Positions 59,301 to 64,000 of a stretch of DNA of 64,000 bases are shown here, piece by piece (the stretch's first letter is position 1; each line of letters opens with the position of its first letter). Made by a program: the position numbers and the translations under genes. Origin of the DNA: Aspidiotus rigidus (Eukaryota > Arthropoda > Insecta > Hemiptera > Diaspididae); NCBI GenBank assembly GCA_035079385.1, contig JAVHKY010000047.1, forward strand, positions 186,001-250,000, written 5' to 3'. The notes under the pieces are model-generated. The model was not told where the DNA came from. It was given only the letters and a program-made list of their open reading frames with translations, and searched no databases.

Positions 59301-62300
59301 CATTCGCGGGTACCGGCGCGCTCTCGTTCGTAGAACCGTTCTCAAGATTCATTCCAGCATTTAGGACAATGGGATAATCCACTGTTTGATGTACACTCAA
59401 ATCTTCGGATACACAAAATTCAGGAACACCATCGTGGATATCAACATTACCTGTAGGAAGCCACACATTAACCGAAAGTACAGCACAATTATTTCCAAAA
59501 ATACCAAGTCAGGATACTTACCTCCATTTGGCGCAGCACTTACTGCTAAATTTTTATTCAAAATATCGTCGTCCAAATTCACATTCAACGCGGATTTGTT
59601 CCTTTCGTCGTTTGAATTGGAACCGTTCGACTGAAACCAAAACATATGAAAGTAAATGATGGTTCTCCTAACTCTTAAAAATTATCGAACATGTTCGTAC
59701 CAAATCTTCAGGATGAGCCTTCTTGGTATGCTGAGCTAAAATCTTCGTATTTTTGTAACGTCGACCGCATTTCAGGCACTCCTCCTTCGCGATAGTTTTT
59801 TCCTTATTCTTATGGACGGAGTTTATATGCTGCATTAATTTGTCTTCGTTCTCGAATCCTCTGCAGAAACAAATTTTTTTCGAGTATTCTTTTCGATTTC
59901 TCAATTTAACTGTATTACTGGGGTACTCACAAACGGCATAGTTTACACGCTTTACGATCATGATCTAGTAAATGAGATTTAAGTTTTCCGTAACTTTTGA
60001 ATGTAATATCACAACGAGTACAGGTGTAAGGAGGCAATATCAGGTTCACTTTATCGTGGAGGTGTTGAACTGTGAATCAATTCATAATAATTTCAGCATT
60101 TTAGAAATCCATATCTACATCGCGCACGTTATAATAACGAAACTCACCATCGTGGGATTCCACAGGCCCAGCTGGGGTATTCAAATTTACCACATCACTC
60201 ATAGCAAAATCTAAAAGCGTTTTTGTAGAGAAGCACCGATGTTTTTCTTTCTCTTCAGATGAATACGTTTTCATGCACGTTACACACATTAGGTCATCAA
60301 TTATCTGGGTGTGCGACCTAAATGAAATTACATTTTATAGACTTTACTAGATTAAAAAATTATAGTTTACAGAGGCTGAGACTACTTAGAATGCGCATTC
60401 AATTCCGCCGGGTTGGAAAACTTTTCTTGGCACGTTTGGCAATGATACGTTTGAGCATTCGCATGTAACGACAAATGAGTCTTGAACGTGGAATGTTGAG
60501 AAAAAGTTTTTGAGCAATATTCGCACTGTTTGGCAATCGATAAACGTTGGGAAATATTATTAGATAAAGTTTTGAATACATATGCGATACATTTGCCCTG
60601 ATTTACCTTGAAAACTTTGCCTACGACGTTCACTTTTATATGCCTTATCATTTCGTTCAGCTTTACACTCTCTTTCGGGCAGTGTGAGCATTGATACGAC
60701 TGACGATTTCCATTTTTCTTGATGAATACCTTCTGATTCCTATAGAAAATGATTTGTTCAGATTACCATAGATGCAAATCCATTTTCACTCCTCCGAAAT
60801 ACGTCATGATATGATGACGTACATCGTCCAAAGACTTGGGGAGTTTTTTTCAGCAATTTTTATTATTTTAGTTTCTTTACCATAATTCTCCGCCCCCTCT
60901 ATCAACGGAAATGGTAATTGTGTTCACTGTCGTTTGTTTTCGTAGCAATCTTCCCATTTCTTCCTCATCCAAATCTGCACAAGAAAAGCCGATACGTTTA
61001 GAACACAGGCAAATTTGATAAATCGTAATAGAAATTTATCTCCTCACCATCCAGATTATTTTCAAGCGTGATAGAATTCTCCTGTTCATCTTGCGAAACT
61101 GGAGGTTGTACGTGAACCTCATTCAGATGAGTTTTCAAAGCATTCACCGTCTTAAACGACTTCGTGCACTCGGAGCATGCGTACATATGATTGTCCTGCG
61201 TTCATAAAATACATTACATACTAATAAAGATTCTATTTTCTTCTAGATCACGATTGCTTCTACGTACATTTTTATCCTCAGAAGATATTTGACATTGGTC
61301 ATCGGTACCTATTTCATGAACAAAACTTATATATACAGTTATTGATATCATTAGCGACACAAAAGAAATCTGTAACTTTTTTCGCACCTTCATCCAACCG
61401 ATAAGGAGATGAGGACATCGGCGATGTTTGCTGGCCCGATTCGTACGCATCATTTTCAAGCTCTTCGGGTGACAACACCAATTTCTGGGTCAGAAAAACA
61501 AACAAAAGGGTTTTCAAAATTTCAAACATAGAATAAAACACATACTTCTCAAACTTTTTTTCATGTGTACAAAGTATTCAAGAAGTGTAAATTTCATGAG
61601 ACAATTTCATACTCACATAACCTTTACGATGTACCCGATTTCGATGGGCATTCAAGCTACATATCTTCTTAAATATACAAGGACATTCGGAACATTCGAA
61701 CACTAGATCTTCAACTTTTGGAATTGAATGCACACGATTAATGTGCTGACGCAAATTTCCTACAACATAAATACAACAATAGAACTATGGAAGAAAATAT
61801 AACGTGAAAATATTATTCGAAAGCAACGCATTATCCTTACCCCTTTGACTGAAACCGGAAGGACAAAAAGGACACTGATAAGGTCGATCACCGGTATGTT
61901 TGAGCATATGAATTTTCAACGAATTAGCTTGATTAAAAGCTTTATGACATTCGGAGCACTAAAAAGAAGACAATCTTAGAAGCGATACACGCATGATATT
62001 TATGACGGTTTGTTTGAAATAAATTACTTCGAAAGGTCGTTCTCCAGTATGAATGCGCATATGTCGGATGAGTTGACTCGGTTTAAAGAACCATTTCGGA
62101 CACACCTTACAACGATTCATTCTCGAAGACGACTTGGAAGATGACGTTTTCTTACGATGGCTCTTAGTTGCCAGAGCTTTTTTAATCTGTTCAAAACGAT
62201 TGAGGCATTTATCGAAACCTAACGCACTCGAGATAAACGTTACAATTGGAGCGAACCTTTTCATGTTCTTTCTTGTGAGCAGCAAGAGTACTCGCATTGT

Positions 62301-63732
62301 TAAATTTTCGATTGCAAAGTTTGCAGGATTTGCTCTCGTCATCATTGAGTGAGTCATTTCCCTTGTTGAAAGTTGATCGACACTGAGGTTGATACTTATA
62401 GTGAAGTTCCAAATGCATCTAACAATACGTGGATATTGGTTGAGAATTTAAATCAATTCAAAGCGAGTAGTTTATTTCACATCTTACTTGATTACGAAAT
62501 TCTTCTCCACATTCTGAACACGTTAAAGTTTCTTCTTCTTCGTGTAATTTAATATGCGCTTTAAGACTAGCTAACCTTCTAAACCTTTTTTGACAAGTGA
62601 CGAGCGGACAAATTGTTTCATTCGGGTTGTGTAGAGCTTCGTGAAGTATCAAGTTTTTCTTAACAAAGAGAAAACACTGTGAGCATGAATAGATCAGTAT
62701 GAAATACTTTCATAAATAAGCTAATGCGACACTAACCAGTTTATTAAAGGAAATACCACAATGGCTACATTTATGAATTTTATCTTTGTGGGTCAATAAA
62801 TGGGCTCGATAATCTTTATTACGAGAAAAATTTTTAGAGCACAATTCGCATTTGTATGTAACCTGTACAAAACATTGAAACCGTTACCGCAATCATAACA
62901 AATAAGTTTTATGCATTATAGCAGAATAAGTTACCGGAGTATCATTCAGGATATCGTCAACTTCAATAACTTTATTATAAGTTTCTTTCGAATTAGTGGT
63001 AGCACTTGGCGCAGACTCATTGGATTTATCATCATTAATGAACGCAGAACCTAAAGGATGAATATATAAACACGATTACAATTTGCTTGTTAGTAAAATA
63101 GTGAATAAACGAAGGAGAAACCTGAAGATTTTTCAGTAGGTGTTGGCGCACTGAGGGGTGGTTCTTTGGTTGAAGAATCAGATGAACTCTGAACGAATTG
63201 TAGAATAAACGGATCCGTGTGCGTAGATACTAGGTTATCATCGTCGTTAGGAATGACGATCGAACCGTTTGTCAACAACATTACCTTAAATTGTATTCTC
63301 GAGAAATAAGAATATTCCTTCAACAATAATGGATACTTGAAAAATCATTTACCGGATTGCCATCATTGAATGTAGTAACATCGGCGAGGGTAGACAGTCC
63401 GGCAAGAGTGGAAAATACTGATTGAGAGGCATTCGTCAACGAGTCAGGCGCGCTCAAATTTGACTGTATCATATTAACGTACAATAATTCGTTGGTTGTT
63501 TCATCGTAGCATAACGCTCCGTCCACTGAAATAATTGATATTGGCTTACAAAATTCATTTTTCTCTATCAATGATTGAAAATGGTACAAAACCTACATTC
63601 CGATAAATTATTAATGGTGTCCGATGCTACGATCATATTTTCAGTTCCAGAGAATTCCGAAAATAGAACAGCTTCCAAGTTATTTTCTGAAATGGCGCAA
63701 ATATCCGACGGGATATTACGTTCATTACTCAT
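53377..63732 (-). CDS. Large C2H2 zinc-finger protein, about 26 fingers
   Basis: A probable nuclear DNA-binding regulator of about 1,566 aa. All 29 minus-strand exons join in phase: 63597-63732, 63353-63525, 63122-63284, 62935-63050, 62737-62862, 62488-62658, 62257-62418, 62028-62186, 61841-61958, 61617-61759, 61388-61484, 61268-61308, 61048-61195, 60881-60974, 60607-60739, 60386-60525, 60148-60317, 59931-60069, 59701-59860, 59522-59630, 59302-59450, 59055-59186, 57863-57945, 57622-57781, 55052-55164, 54668-54968, 54319-54589, 54002-54243, 53377-53928. An acidic N-terminus precedes fingers such as [20 protein letters not shown] with the linker HTGERPF, and [20 protein letters not shown] with HTGEKPF. 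Introns often split fingers. Size and finger grouping resemble ZNF236-type proteins, a weak assignment. The ATG at 63732 follows an acceptor, so upstream exons may lie outside. Confidence 0.85.
55430..56060. repeat. Degenerate repeats in the 2.5-kb zinc-finger intron
   Basis: Loose tandem copies of a 60-80-bp unit carry TTTTTCAAGAAGCGG, GTGGATTCC/GTGGATCCC and AGAGG words. The 175-codon minus-strand frame across 55662-56189 is open by chance over this repeat: it shows no conserved motif and lies between two phased exons. Confidence 0.45.
56951..57449. mobile_element. Imperfect foldback element in the zinc-finger intron
   Basis: GTAATTAAATAAACGAAACT and AAGACCGGTAAAAAATCGAA at the left are mirrored by TTCGATTTTTTACCGG and TTTAGTTTAATTTATTTAATTA at the right. 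The ATCATCAAATGTCG/CGACATTTGATGG segments also pair nearer the centre. The arms are about 150 bp and diverged. The spacer holds GGTTTCGGGAAACATCATATCCC. Confidence 0.65.
57946..59054. other. 1.1-kb intron of the zinc-finger gene, no feature
   Basis: AT-rich intronic sequence between two in-phase exons. Short frames on both strands show no conserved motif. Confidence 0.5.
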
Positions 63733-64000
63733 CTACAATAGAAGTAAATAAGTACAAGTTGATCATTAAATGTATACAGCAGTTAATTTACGGATCATAG
63801 TATATCTGCTATTATTGTCTACCTTGCAGATTAATGGCTGACTAGACAAAAATCGCGCTAAAGCATAACTTTGAAATATTTTCTACTGGTTGCTCTATTG
63901 CTTTCTGAACTCATTTCCAGTTTCCCATCAGAATAATGTGATGGTATTCGAATTCGACTACGAACTGATGAGAACCCGTGTACCTAACACTTTGTGTCGT
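63733..64000 (-). other. Upstream of the zinc-finger start ATG
   Basis: On the minus strand a splice acceptor (CTATTGTAG) directly precedes the ATG at 63732, so this is intron and the gene has at least one further 5' exon, coding or not, higher up. No exon was recognised before the window ends. Confidence 0.5.

Noticed and set aside
62187..62256. Apparent frameshift in a zinc finger (frame [10 protein letters not shown]) or a 25-nt micro-intron
   Set aside because: A normal 70-nt intron (AAAAG|GTTCGC ... TTGAACAG|ATTAAA) joins both sides in phase 0 and removes the odd segment.

Overview
This window is nuclear DNA from an animal, almost certainly an insect. It is AT-rich, its genes are split by many GT-AG introns, and it is crowded with MITEs, minisatellites and microsatellites. 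The gene set (a STAT, a type II PI4-kinase, a short secreted Ala/Pro-rich protein, a C2H2 zinc-finger giant) fits an arthropod. A hemipteran such as a scale insect or mealybug is a guess only. All gene models below were joined by hand from splice sites, reading phase and family motifs.

Layout. 1-2540: decayed satellites and short-period repeats. 2540-6390: a non-LTR retrotransposon relic, a MITE and a composite inverted-repeat element. 7205-10792 (+): a STAT transcription factor lacking its 5' exons. 11.7-14.1 kb: two MITEs. 14124-17772 (+): type II phosphatidylinositol 4-kinase. 20751-22326 (+): a secreted Ala/Pro-rich protein with a TATA box. 22640-23917 (-): ribose-5-phosphate isomerase. 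24807-26006 (+): a PBK/TOPK-family kinase. 26669-45227 (+): a 24-exon gene of about 1,276 codons encoding an adenylation-thiolation-reductase-reductase (A-T-R1-R2) enzyme, with large repeat-filled introns. 45.2-53.3 kb: nested mobile elements. 53377-63732 (-): a 29-exon gene with about 26 C2H2 zinc fingers.

The most notable gene is the A-T-R1-R2 enzyme. Its motifs predict that a carboxylic acid is adenylated, loaded on a phosphopantetheine arm, reduced off as an aldehyde by R1, and probably reduced to an alcohol by the C-terminal SDR domain R2. This is the layout of fungal ATRR (glycine betaine to choline). The Asp that binds the alpha-amino group of amino acids is replaced, so the substrate is probably not an ordinary amino acid. 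The 23 introns argue for a resident nuclear gene and against bacterial contamination. One intron appears to use a GC donor.

The repeat content is also unusual. There is a perfect 71-bp-arm palindrome, three copies of one TA-flanked foldback MITE family, and hAT-like MITEs whose bodies are built from reiterated short motifs resembling their own subterminal sequence. A composite element of 2-3.3 kb occurs twice in opposite orientation, about 43 kb apart.
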